A stretch of 62,000 nucleotides of DNA from Zygnema cylindricum. Its lineage: Eukaryota; Streptophyta; Zygnematophyceae; Zygnematales; Zygnemataceae. The stretch lies in NCBI GenBank assembly GCA_037447655.1, contig JBBHKE010000045.1, positions 1-62,000 of the forward strand. Direction: 5' to 3'. This document shows positions 22,968 to 33,220 of this stretch, piece after piece. The notes under the pieces were generated by a model, which was not told the origin of the DNA, did not search any database, and saw only the letters and a list, made by a program, of their open reading frames with translations. Every line of letters starts with the position of its first letter. The stretch's first letter is position 1. A program made the translations under genes and the position numbers.

Positions 22968-23455
22968 TGTAATAGGGTTACAGGATACGGGTACTTAGTG
23001 GCTAGGGCTAGGCTGCTATAGTTGCGATTCCAGAGCAGCGCAGCTGGGATTCCAGACCAGCGTAGCGTAGCAGCTAAACAACTTAGCGGCGTAGCAATTT
23101 GGTAGCGCCGCAACATAGCAGCGCAGCATAACAACGCCGCAGAATGTAGATGGAACTGTATAGTTCTAGAAGGAAGCTTTACATAGATCTCGGTTGACTG
23201 TAAAGGTCCACGTGTACAGTTGTACACTTTTGGGATGACTAGCAGTTAGTTAGTTTAAATAGTCGAGTAGACCTTGTGAATAGAGTACCTCAAGTAGACC
23301 TACACAGCTAGCGCAACCTTGTACTCTCTTCCAAGTAATAAAGTGCAACCTTGTCTGTTAGTACTGTGTGCTCCTTCTGTTGCTACGGGAAGATCCTTGG
23401 TGTTTTCCGCTGTGCATTGTGACGTATTATGGTGTATTGTTGCCTCTCTTTTACA
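22968..23455 (+). mobile_element. Element C 5' LTR
   Basis: The 488-bp LTR starts TGTAATAGGGTTACAGG and ends CTCTTTTACA. It matches 35237-35728 over its length. A stretch at about 23030-23150 is built of GCAGC/GTAGC-like repeats. It is followed by a canonical plant-type primer binding site at 23457. Confidence 0.9.
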
Positions 23456-23456
23456 C

Positions 23457-23468
23457 TGGTATCGGAGC
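23457..23468 (+). promoter_or_regulatory. Element C primer binding site (initiator tRNA-Met 3' end)
   Basis: TGGTATCGGAGC lies one base after the LTR end. It is one mismatch from TGGTATCAGAGC, the usual plant Copia site that pairs with the 3' end of initiator tRNA-Met. It differs in kind from the Copia-A site, which pairs with the anticodon arm. Confidence 0.88.
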
Positions 23469-24519
23469 TGTAGAAATTAATGGTCCATTTATAGTATTTT
23501 CTAGGTCTAATATAGAAAGAAGCCGAGGCAGTCTACCTCTAACTTCTTTCTCCAACTCTCAAACTTGTCGCAGTCACTGAGAAATTGGAGAGGGAGCTAG
23601 AGCCATGGCTACCTAGGCTATCTAGAGGTTTACGGGAAATTTATAGTAGTTAAAGGGTTTATTTTATCTAAAAGGTATGTGTCGGCCACAGGATTTGATC
23701 CCTGTACCTACCAGCCGGTAGACAGCAGATAGCCGGTAGCCTTAGCCGTTAATTCTAGGACTAGTATTACGTAGTATATAGTTTGATATTTATTTAAACA
23801 TGTATACGTAGGATTAATCATTTAACTGTGATTTATTACGGGATACATGGATCCGGTAATGTGTAAAGTACGGATTATGGTACGGACAGGAAATCAATAC
23901 CGCGCATTTATTTCTTAAGTGAAACGAATGTCGCGCATGTATTTATTACGGCTACGATTAAATCCGGATTTAATCGGACGGCCGGAATTAGCGCCGAGAT
24001 CGCGGAAGAAGATTTCGGCGGTTTGTGACCATCGCCACATCGGATGACATGTGGCGAAATTACATTGGATCGTGGAATCTTTGGAGATTATGGCACCGAA
24101 TCCGGATATGACATGTGTCGACATTTAGGCCATGTCGTACAATGTCCGTACATAAACTACACCGACAGTTGTACTTTTGCGTACGGAACTGTATTCTGCT
24201 TGGTTTCGTACATCAGTAGATAGAGGCTATGAGAGAGGTAGGACTTAGAAAAATTAGGAGATAGGACCCTCTCTCCCAAAGAGCTTTTGTACAAAAGGTC
24301 AACTTTGACCCTCCATAACTTACTGCTCAGGGTAGCCAATTCAGAGATTCTTTTTGCTATAGACTCAAAGGAGTCTTGCCTTCACAGGCGTGCAGTTGGT
24401 CAGAGTTTTTGTCTGCCAGGGTGGCAGTTGTTTTTGCTGAAACACAAAGGGGTCAGATTATCCTAGAGGCTTCTTAGAAGCTGTCCACTCTGAGGACTTA
24501 TGGAGGTCTCAGAGTTTCA
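23469..24519 (+). mobile_element. Copia-A 5' LTR of element A8
   Basis: The 1051-bp LTR starts TGTAGAAATTAATGG and ends CTCAGAGTTTCA. It includes the hairpin at 23537-23602, the antisense tRNA-like box (GGGATCAAATCC on minus, about 23691-23702), a GTAC-rich stretch at about 24132-24215 and the gag ATG at 24500. It matches the 1043-bp LTR at 28860-29902. Confidence 0.93.
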
Positions 24520-27500
24520 GGTTATGGGCCCACCCTCTAGGGTACCAATCTTTAATGGAATCGGCTTCATATACTGGGAAAGTATGATGATAGGAGCTGT
24601 ATGCACAAAAAGGTTTTGGGGGATAGTGAGTGGACGGTTGAGGCGTCCATCAAGTCTTGGAATTCCTCTAGGGTTTGGAGGAAGCAGATTCACTAGAAAA
24701 GAGGATTCACCTTCAACAGAGGAAACAAAAGAAGGAGAGGTGGTGGACAAAGGAAAGGAGAAGGAGGCGACCACACCAATAGCAACTGGTTCGGCATTCA
24801 TGTCACCTATTCCGAGGAACGAGGAGAATGATACTGAAACCTGAGACTTCAACAATATGGCGGCAAAGCACTTCATCCTACGCGATCTCACTCAAAGACT
24901 TGCATGTCCCCATTTGCAGGTAGAAAGGGCATCCGATCTTTGGATGACTCTCATAGAGATGTATCGAAGTGGTGCGATTCAGCAACAACAGTTGGCTGAT
25001 CAGAAAGTTAAGGAGTATGTATACAAAGGGGGGAAGATGTTGGATTTTTGCAATGAGCTTGCTACACTCTTTATGGAGCTAGAAAGTGCGGGAAAAGTTT
25101 TTAGTGAAAGGAAAAGGTTAACTGTTTACTAATGAAGTTACCCGATGAGTTCGAAAACATAATCAACCGTGTGCAGGACTTGTCGGACTCAAGGTGGATA
25201 TGGAACTCAGTGGTAGGGTTGATTCTCGTTAGGGAGAATACGATTGAGATCCGGAAAGGAGGAAAGAGTGGCCAAGCCTTAGCAACTGCGACCGATTGGA
25301 GGAACAAGGATTCTCGGAAACCAGTCGGAAACTATGGGGGGAGGGAGCAAAAAAATTAGACCGACGAGTTTTGACCAAGGGCTCCCAAAGGTTTGTGTCA
25401 TTTTTGTAAGGAACCTGGGCACTATATGGCAGAGTGCACTAAGATAACCGAGCTTCGGTTAAAGGAGGGGCAGACCGATGGTACCCCGAGAGGAAAGAAA
25501 AAGGCCCTTGTGACACAGGTACATGAGGAGGAATCCAAGGACGAGGACGATGAGCTCCTTTTGGATGAGGAGTTGGAGGCGAAAAACGAGGTCGAAATTC
25601 CACGAAGGCAGAAATGTGCTTACGGTGGATTGAAAGGTGAAGCAGGTTGGATTGTAGATTCAGGTGCCTCTATGCACATGTGTAAGGATAGGCACCTGTT
25701 CACTAAGATAAGAAAGATTCCCACCGTAGAGATAGAGTACAGGGATGGGAGGATAGTCACCATTACTCTTGTAGGATCGGTAGATTTGAAAGTGTTAGTA
25801 GAAGGAAAGCCATCCATAGCAACATTCTCCGATGTATTGTTTATTTCGGAGCTGAACAAAAACCTCATCTCTACATCCGTATTAGATGATAAGGGTTTTT
25901 TTACTAGCACTAGGGAAGGAGTCTTTACTGCTAGTTTTGAGGAGGATGTCTATTTCATTGTTGAGAAAAGTAGCCATGGGATGTTTAGGTTGGTTTTAAG
26001 TAATGAAAAGAAAAAACTTTATTATGTTGGTGTTCATGATATTATGATGTGGCATAAGAGGCTTGGGCATGTGAATCTAGACAAGTTAAGAGAAATGAAA
26101 AAGATGGGAGTGGTGGAAGGGATTAAGTTCGGTGAGAGTGATAACATAAGTGATTGTAGTGGATGTGCTCAAGGTAAAACACACAGATTACCTTTTCCTA
26201 AAACATCCACTTATAAGGGAGAAAAAATTCTACATCTAGTACACACAGATATTTGGGGACCGGCTAAAATGCCCTCACCAAGGGGGAAGAGATTTATGAT
26301 GACTATCACTGATGATTGGTCTCGGTATTCTCGAGTGTGTTTTTTGAAAAATAAGTCCGAAGCTCATGATTATTTTAGACAATATAAAGCATGGAGCGAA
26401 AAACTCCATGAAACTCCATTCAAGAGAATACGGAGTGACAATGGTGGAGAGTATACTTCTAACCAGTTTGAGGATTTTCTGAGGGAAGATGGGGTCCAAC
26501 ACCAAAAGACAGTCCCAGAAAACCCGGAACAGAATGGGGTGGCTGAAGGTTAAATAGAACACAAAGTGATAGTGCTAGAAGTATGTTGTCAGATAAGAAG
26601 ATAGGAAAAAGGTTTTGCGCAGAAGCAATGAACTGTGCTAATTACCTCAAAAATAGAGTTCTTACTTTAGCTATAAAAGATCAAACAACTTATGAGAGAT
26701 GGACAGGCCGGAAACCAAACATATCTCACTTAAAGGTTTTCGGCAATCAAGTATTCAGTCTAGATACTGATCGGTCCAATTGGAAGATAGATCCTAAAGG
26801 AAAACCGGGATACTTATTAGGATATGATGAGGATGTTAAAGGATATAGAGTTTATAATCTAAAAAGGGAAGATATAATCATAGTAAAGCATCTAGTAATT
26901 ATGGATGAAGGAAAGTCTGTGGATCCCTTCAAATAGACGAAGTCTGTAAAAATCAGATTTGAGTCAGAAAATTCCGATGACTTTGAGCTTCCTAACTATC
27001 CAAGTTTTAGAGAAAATGACATTCTTGTAGGTACAAATCAGAGCGAAAATGACTCGGCTGTGAAAACTCCAGTGATAACTCTACCTGAAGCGGAAGACGT
27101 GGTGGAAATTGATTCGGAATCAAAGGATAGGGGAGAAGCCGAGTTTGTTCGAAAGAATCCACGAGAACCATCTATTTCGGCCTCAGATTTTTAGGGGGGG
27201 AGGAGAAGTAGCAAAAGACTGCAAGAAAAACAGGTTAATAACAAGGTAACTAAACTATCTTATCAAGATGAACCTCAAACTTATGGAGAGCTATGACTTG
27301 CCCAGAAAGAAACCAGTGGAAGACAGCCATCAATGACGAGATGGCCTCAATAATGGCAGCGGATACTTGGGAGTTGGTGGATTGTCCACCTTACCGAAAA
27401 CCAATCGGTTGTAAGTGCGTTTTCAAATTAAAATTGAACCCAGATAACACAATCGAGCGCTACAAGGCCAGATAAGTGGCAAAGGGATTTTACACAAAAA

Positions 27501-28846
27501 GAGGGAATTGACTACAAGAAAACCTTTGCCCCAGTGGTCAGATTTCCCTCCGTCCGCATACTTTTCAGTTTAGCAGCAGCGGAAGACATGGAAGTGCACC
27601 AGATGGACATCAAGACAACCTTTTTGCATGGAGAATTGGAAGAGGGGATTTTTATGCGACAACCCGAAGGTTTTGTGGAGGAAGGAGAGGAGAGTAAGGT
27701 ATGCCGGCTGATTAAATCTCTGTATAGTTTTAAACAGGCGCCTCGACAATGGAATAAGAAGCTTGATGAGTTTCTTACAGGTCTGGGATATATTCGGATC
27801 ACTCAATCTATGTTTTCGACGATGAGGAAGGTTTTATATTTATTGCAATTTATGTTGATGATTTGCTTGTTTTAAGTAAATCAATGGAAAAAATTAATAA
27901 ACTGAAAACCGATCTTAAGGGGAGATTTGAAATGAAGGATATGGGGGAAGCAAAATATATTTTGGGAATTCAAGTAGAGAGAGACCGAAAAAGAAAAATT
28001 ATAAGACTGACTTAAAAGGAAGCAATAGGGAACATGCTTGAAAATTTTCAAATGGATAAAGCTAATAGTTGTACAACTGCGATGGAGTTGAAGAGGGGAA
28101 GTGAGGGGAGTGAGGAAGAAGGAGTCATAGTCTTAGACGAGGAATTATCTCATAAAGAAGAGAAGTTCATGCAGAATATTTCTTACAGGCAAGTAGTGGG
28201 AAGTCTAATCTATTTTATGAATTGTACCCGGCCGGATTTAGCTGCAGCTGTAGGAGTACAGAGTAGAAGTCTAAATGCTCCCAATAAGAAGGATTGGGAG
28301 GCAGCTAAGAGAATCCTTAGATATTTGATAGGAACTAGGGATCTATGGTTGCATTTGGGTGGGGAAAATACTGACATCAATACTTGGAGTGATGCAAGTT
28401 ATGGTGATGCTCCGATGAGGAGATGCACTTCTGGATATGTATTATATGTGGGTGATGGGGCTTGCTGTTGGAGTAGCAAACAACAAAAAGTTATTGCTCA
28501 GTCCGCCATGGAGGCTGAGTATATGGCCTCTTGCTTTGTTGTAAAAGAATTGATGTGGGTCAAGTCTTTGCTTGGTGAGCTTGGCCACCTTAAGAGTGGT
28601 GTGCAAAAAATATTTTGTGATAATCAGGCAGCAATTGCTATTTCTGCCAATCCTAAACATCATTTTAAAGCTAAACACATGGACATCAGACTCAGCTTTG
28701 TTAGAGAGAAAGTAGAAAACAAAATAATCAGTTTAGAGTACAGACCAGATAGTGAGATGGTAGCAGATATGATGACCAAACCTGTGCCTTCCCCTACACT
28801 AATTTTCTGCAGGGAGAAGTGCGGTGTGAAATTAAAGATTGACTAG
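24500..28846 (+). pseudogene. Copia-A element A8 gag-pol, near full length but inactivated
   Basis: Domain order is that of Ty1/Copia. Gag runs from the ATG at 24500; its zinc knuckle CHFCKEPGHYMAEC is at about 25396-25437. Protease is GWIVDSGASMHMC at about 25646-25684, the integrase zinc region WHKRLGHVN...CSGCAQGK at about 26050-26178, and the core TDIWGP, DDWSRYS, RSDNGGEYTS and NGVAE at about 26245-26547. RT covers KPIGCKCVFKLK, MDIKTTFLHGELEEG and YVDDLLV at about 27395-27871; RNase H covers CTRPDLAAAVGVQSRS, WSDASYGDAP, AEYMA and DNQAA up to the stop at 28844-28846. Stops at 24842, 25130, 25357, 26551, 26934 and 27193, and at least two frameshifts, rule out a functional polyprotein. 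The RNase H part is still open for 270 codons. Confidence 0.93.
24520..24532 (+). promoter_or_regulatory. Copia-A primer binding site of A8 (initiator tRNA-Met anticodon arm)
   Basis: GGTTATGGGCCCA directly follows the LTR. Its complement TGGGCCCATAACC is the anticodon arm of eukaryotic initiator tRNA-Met (anticodon CAT). Priming by an internally cleaved initiator tRNA is established for Drosophila copia; use here is inferred. The same 13 bases occur at 31380-31392, and variants at 7098 and 11705. Confidence 0.85.
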
Positions 28847-28859
28847 AAAATAAGGGGAG
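28847..28859 (+). other. Polypurine tract of A8
   Basis: AAAATAAGGGGAG directly precedes the 3' LTR, the position of plus-strand priming. A9 has almost the same tract (AAAATAAGGGGCG at 33208-33220), and A5 a variant at 15361. Confidence 0.85.
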
Positions 28860-29902
28860 TGTAGAAATTAATTTTCCATTTATGGTATTTTCTATGTCTA
28901 ATATAGAAATAAACCGAGGCAGTCTACCTCTAACTTCTTTCTCCAATTATCAAACTTGTCGCAGTCACTGAGAAATTCGAGAGGGAGCTAGAGCCATGGC
29001 TACCTAGGTTATCCAGAGGTTTACGGGAAATTTATATTAGTTAAAGGGTTTATTTTATCTAAAAGGTAGGTGCCGGCCACAGGATTTGATCCTTGTACCT
29101 ACCGGCCCGCAGACAGCAGATAGCCAGTAGCCTTAGCCGTTAATTCTAGGACTCGTATTACATGTTATATAGTTTGATATTTATTTAAACCTGTATACGT
29201 AGGATTAATCATTTAACTGTGATTTATTACGGGATACATAGATTCGGTAATGTGTAAAGTACGGATTACGGTACGGATAGGAAATCAATACCGCGCATTT
29301 ATTTCTTAAGTGAAACGAATGCCGCGCATGTAGTTATTACGGCTACGATTAAATCCGGATTTAATCGGACGGCCGGAATTAGCGCTGAGATCGCGGAAGA
29401 AGATTTCGGCGGTTTGTGGCCATCGTCACATCGGATGACACGTGGCGAAATCACATTGGATCGTGGAATCTTCGGAGATTATGGCACCGAATCCGGATAT
29501 GACATGTGTCGACATTTAGGCCATGTCGTACAATGTCCGTACATAAAGTACAGCGGCAGTTGTACTTTTGCGTACGGAACTGTATTCTGATTAGTTCCGT
29601 ACATCAGTAGATAGAGTCTGTGAGAGAGATAGAAAAATTAGGAGATAGGACCCTCTCTCCCAGAGAGCTTCTGAACAAAAGGTCAACTTTGACCCTCCAT
29701 AACTTACTGCTTAGGGAGCAAATTCAGAGATTCTTTTTGCTATAGACTCAAGGGAGTCTTGCCTTCACAGGGGTACAGGTGGTCAGAGTTTTTGTTTGCC
29801 AAGGAGGCAGTTGTTTTCGCTGAAACACAAAGGGGTCAGATTATCCTTGAGGCTTCTTGGAAGCTGTCCACTCTGAGGACTTATGGAGGTCTCAGAGTTT
29901 CA
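28860..29902 (+). mobile_element. Copia-A 3' LTR of element A8
   Basis: Starts TGTAGAAATTAATTTTCC and ends CTCAGAGTTTCA, 1043 bp. Small indels and scattered substitutions separate it from the 5' LTR. Flanking bases are GGAGC before the 5' LTR and TGTTC after this one, so no target duplication is seen. Confidence 0.92.
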
Positions 29903-30075
29903 TGTTCCTCCTGCGAGGGAACCGAATAAGTCCAGAGGAGGAAAGTGAAAAGGGAGAGGAAATTCCCGACTACCTCTTCCAACTACCGGTCGACACCCAA
30001 CATCCGGACCTCCCCTTCAGCTTCGCCAAAAGGTTTTATTGGAACCCCTCGGAGTGGCCCAAGGAATGGCGTATA
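29903..30075 (+). pseudogene. Element C internal ORF, first part
   Basis: This 173-bp block is not Copia-A sequence. One frame is open and encodes an acidic then Pro/Phe/Trp-rich segment ending KRFYWNPSEWPKEWRI. It breaks exactly at the GTATA target site of A9, and the frame resumes after A9 at 34530. I do not recognise the protein. Placing it in element C rests on its position between the C primer site and the C 3' LTR. Confidence 0.6.
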
Positions 30076-31379
30076 TGTTGATATTTGGGTATTTTCTAGG
30101 TCTTTTTTAGATAGAAAAGAGTAGAGGCAGTCTGCCTCTGACTCCCTTCTCCAAGCCCCCACACTTGTCGTAGTCACTGAAAGCTGGAGAGGGAGCTAGA
30201 GCCATGGCTGCCTAAGCTCTTCAGAGAGACAGGAGTAGATAAATATGTTTACTAAAAAGATGTTTGACGGACCCAGGAATTGATCCCGGTACCTACCGGC
30301 AGTCAAACATCCCGCAGTAGTTAGCTTTGTCCATTTAGTCTAGAACTAGTGCCGGTACGTATAGGGTTTGATAAATATCTAAATAGTTAAAGGTAGGATT
30401 TTCCATTTAACTAGGTTACGGTATATAGGACATAGAAACAGTTGTACTTTTAGTACCGGACGAAATAAATAGTACGGACATTTATTTCCACGGTCCGTTT
30501 TAATTACGATGTGAATCGGACGGCCGTGGTTAGCGCCGACATCGAGGAAAGTAAAATTGGCAGTTTGCAAACGCCGCAACTCCGGATGACACGTGGAAAC
30601 ATCGTACGGGATTACGGAATTTTCGTAACGGGAGAAAAAAAATCTGGGAGTGACAAATGTCGCACTCGGGCGACATCGTACAATGTACGTACAGAAAGTA
30701 CTTCGGCACTTGTACTTTCTTATACGGTACCATTTTTATGACGCGGCATGACCTGGCGCCACGTGGAGAGATAAGATTTGGAGGCAGGAATTCAAGAGAT
30801 TATAAGAGCAAATCCGGATAGGACATTTGTTGACTTTTTAGCCATGTTGTACGATGACCAATCAAAAGGTACACCGGCATATGTACCTTTATATACTATA
30901 CAGAAATATCATTGGTCCGTACCTCAGTACTAGAGGGTTTAGAGAGGGGTTTAGGACTTAGAATATTTCGGGTAGGTAGCTGACTCTCCCAGAGAGCACC
31001 TTGTATAAATGCCAAACTTTGGCCAACCATAACTATCAATTTACTTGACCGTTTTCACTGATTCTTTTTGCTGCGGACTCAGGGGAGTCCAGGCTACATA
31101 GGGGTGTAGTCGGTCAGAGTTTTTGTCTACCAGGGTGGCTGCATTTCTAAGGGAAAGTCAAAGTGGGTGAATGTGTCCAAATCTCATATTCTAACTTTGC
31201 ATTCTGTGGTGGAACTGAGCACACAGAAAGTGTTATTTCACAGGGGTGAATCTATATTGGGGTTCTGACTGTAAAGGGGTCAATCACTTGGGTTTATATT
31301 AACTTGGAGTCGGCACTATCTAGATTAGCTTCTTTTGGATCTGCATACTCTGAGGGCCAATGGAGGTCTCAGAGTTTCA
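30076..31379 (+). mobile_element. Copia-A 5' LTR of gag-only element A9
   Basis: The LTR starts TGTTGATATTTGGG and ends CTCAGAGTTTCA, 1304 bp, the same length as its partner at 33221-34524. GTATA at 30071-30075 is repeated at 34525-34529, a perfect 5-bp target duplication. The hairpin is at 30135-30201, six GTAC tetramers cluster at about 30685-30728, and TATATACTATAC near 30890 is a possible TATA region. A few dozen mismatches by eye separate the two LTRs. Confidence 0.95.
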
Positions 31380-32832
31380 GGTTATGGGCCCACCATCTAG
31401 GGTGCCTATGTTCGATGGAACAAACTTCACTTATTGGGAGTTTACAATGGCGGGATTGCTTTTCGAGAAGCACTTATGGGGAATTGTTTCGGGACAAGTG
31501 AGTTGTCTACCACCTGGCTTTGGAGGAGCTTACTATGGAGATTCATCTAAGGCTGCCCAGAATATCAACCGGTGTTCAGATGCAACGGAAGGTGAAGGGA
31601 AAAATCTTTCCGTGGATGGGGAAATAGGGGAGAAGGAAAAAGGGACACCTATGGTTAAGGGAACTAGGCTATCAGCTATGGTACAACATGTAGGGATTAA
31701 AACTGAAGAAAATGACAGAAAAATATGGGAATACAAAAACACTATAGCAAAACATCTCATACTTAGATATGTGTCTAAGTCGATAGCTATCACTCTTTTA
31801 AGTCTAACCAAGTCTTCAGAGATATGGGAAGTACTAATTCAGATTTATAAGAGTGAGACTATTCAGAGGCAGCAATTAGTAATACAGGAAATAGAGGCCT
31901 ACGTTTATAAAGGCGGTAGCATGATAGAGTTTTGCAATGATATTGTTTCGTTGTATGTTGAGCTTACCAGTGCGGGATATGTAGAATCTGAGGAGAGAAA
32001 GATTAATACACTAATTATGAAGCTCCCAGATGAGTACGAAGACATTATTTACCGTATGCAGGGAATGGATGTCTCCTCATGGACTTGGAGCATTACCATG
32101 GGGATAATTCTTGTGAGAGAAAGTGACTGGGTGACTGCATTTACAGCTGGTGGTGACTGGCGGAAGCGTGATGTGAGGAATGGCGGTGACGAGCGGAAGC
32201 GTGATGAGAGGAAGAAAGACAAAGGTAAACCTTATCGGAACTTTGGTGGAAAGAGAGGGAGAGGAAAAGAAAGGGGAGCTTTGAAACAAGGGGTTTGCTT
32301 CGCTTGTAGGAAACCGGGTCACTATATGGAGGAGTGTCCTCGTTTGGAAGAACTTAGAAGTTGGAGTGTGAATGAGGAGGAAGAAGGGGAAGAGGAGAAA
32401 GAGGATGAAGTAATCCTGGAGCTTCTTCACATCGGTAGAATGGAGAAGAGAGAAAAGTACACAGAAATTCCACGAAGGCAACAGTGTGCTTTTGGAGGTA
32501 TAAGGGAAGAAAAGAGAGAAGAGGTACTAGAGGATGTTGAGGAGTGTAAAGTGTATGACTTAGAAATGAGAGAGTCAGATCTAGGATCCATAAGTGAAAA
32601 CGGGAAAAATAAAATTAATGAGGATAATTTGATAGATATTTTGGAAAAAGAAAACTGGTCGGAAAAGGAGACTTCAACGGAATCCGAGGAAAGGGGAGAA
32701 GTGAAACTAGGAGTTTTAAAGGAAGAAGAGGAATATTTAATGAAAGGTTTAGGGGAGGATAAATATTTATTGGGAATAAATTTAGAAAGTGAGAGTGGAA
32801 AGAAATCCATGGGAGAGAGTGAGGAAAGTTGA
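31360..32832 (+). CDS. Intact gag ORF of non-autonomous Copia-A element A9, with RT relic at its C-terminus
   Basis: The 490-codon frame starts at the ATG 20 nt inside the LTR; a second in-frame ATG lies in the primer site. Residues 9-45 show the Copia gag N-terminus (PMFDGTNFTYWEF, LWGIVSGQ), the middle is the helical capsid-like region (SEIWEVLIQIYKS, MIEFCNDIVSLYVEL, IMKLPDEYEDIIYRM), and a CCHC zinc knuckle CFACRKPGHYMEEC sits at about 313-326. After the conserved TEIPRRQQCAFGG the protease, integrase and most of RT are absent. They are replaced by a Glu/Lys-rich tail that ends with an RT-end relic (LMKGLGEDKYLLGINLES resembles FEMKDMGEAKYILGIQVE of A8). The product would be a Gag that packages RNA, with enzymes supplied by other Copia-A copies; that dependence is inference. 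Confidence 0.85.
   Translation: MEVSEFQVMGPPSRVPMFDGTNFTYWEFTMAGLLFEKHLWGIVSGQVSCLPPGFGGAYYGDSSKAAQNINRCSDATEGEGKNLSVDGEIGEKEKGTPMVKGTRLSAMVQHVGIKTEENDRKIWEYKNTIAKHLILRYVSKSIAITLLSLTKSSEIWEVLIQIYKSETIQRQQLVIQEIEAYVYKGGSMIEFCNDIVSLYVELTSAGYVESEERKINTLIMKLPDEYEDIIYRMQGMDVSSWTWSITMGIILVRESDWVTAFTAGGDWRKRDVRNGGDERKRDERKKDKGKPYRNFGGKRGRGKERGALKQGVCFACRKPGHYMEECPRLEELRSWSVNEEEEGEEEKEDEVILELLHIGRMEKREKYTEIPRRQQCAFGGIREEKREEVLEDVEECKVYDLEMRESDLGSISENGKNKINEDNLIDILEKENWSEKETSTESEERGEVKLGVLKEEEEYLMKGLGEDKYLLGINLESESGKKSMGESEES
31380..31392 (+). promoter_or_regulatory. Copia-A primer binding site of A9
   Basis: GGTTATGGGCCCA, identical to the A8 site and complementary to the initiator tRNA-Met anticodon arm. 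It lies inside the gag frame and encodes part of VMGPP. Confidence 0.85.
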
Positions 32833-33220
32833 TGTTTTGGGCGTAATGGGTTTGACATCACTAAAGGGAGTGATGACATTTATGAAGGTGTGCCTGTAAA
32901 AGGGTTAGCCTCAGGGTGTGTGTTGCAGATTGGAGATGGGGCTGGTTGTTTAAATTGCAAGAGGGAAAGTGGATTTAGTGTGGATGGAAAAGAGATGAGG
33001 TGGATAAAATCTATGCTCGGATTTATGATAAGTGGGATACTAAATGTAATGTGTGAGGCAATTATTATTTCATTTCATATAATGCAGTGTTTTAAATACG
33101 AGAGCATATTTCTTAAGTTATATAAAAGGAAAAAGAAAAGAAAAAGGAAAAAGGGGAGGGAGTGTTTTGTTTATTTTGTTTGTAAGAGTTGAAAGGAAGT
33201 AGACTAGAAAATAAGGGGCG
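32833..33220 (+). pseudogene. A9 collapsed RNase H relic and polypurine tract
   Basis: After the gag stop, a frame at 32890-33192 retains scraps of RNase H: VKGLASGCVLQIGDGAGC matches MRRCTSGYVLYVGDGACC of A8, and MRWIKSMLG matches LMWVKSLLG. The catalytic acidic residues and the AEYMA motif are gone. The polypurine tract AAAATAAGGGGCG at 33208-33220 is intact. Confidence 0.8.

Noticed and set aside
24500-28846. A8 as an active autonomous retrotransposon
   Set aside because: At least six stops plus frameshifts across gag, integrase and RT.
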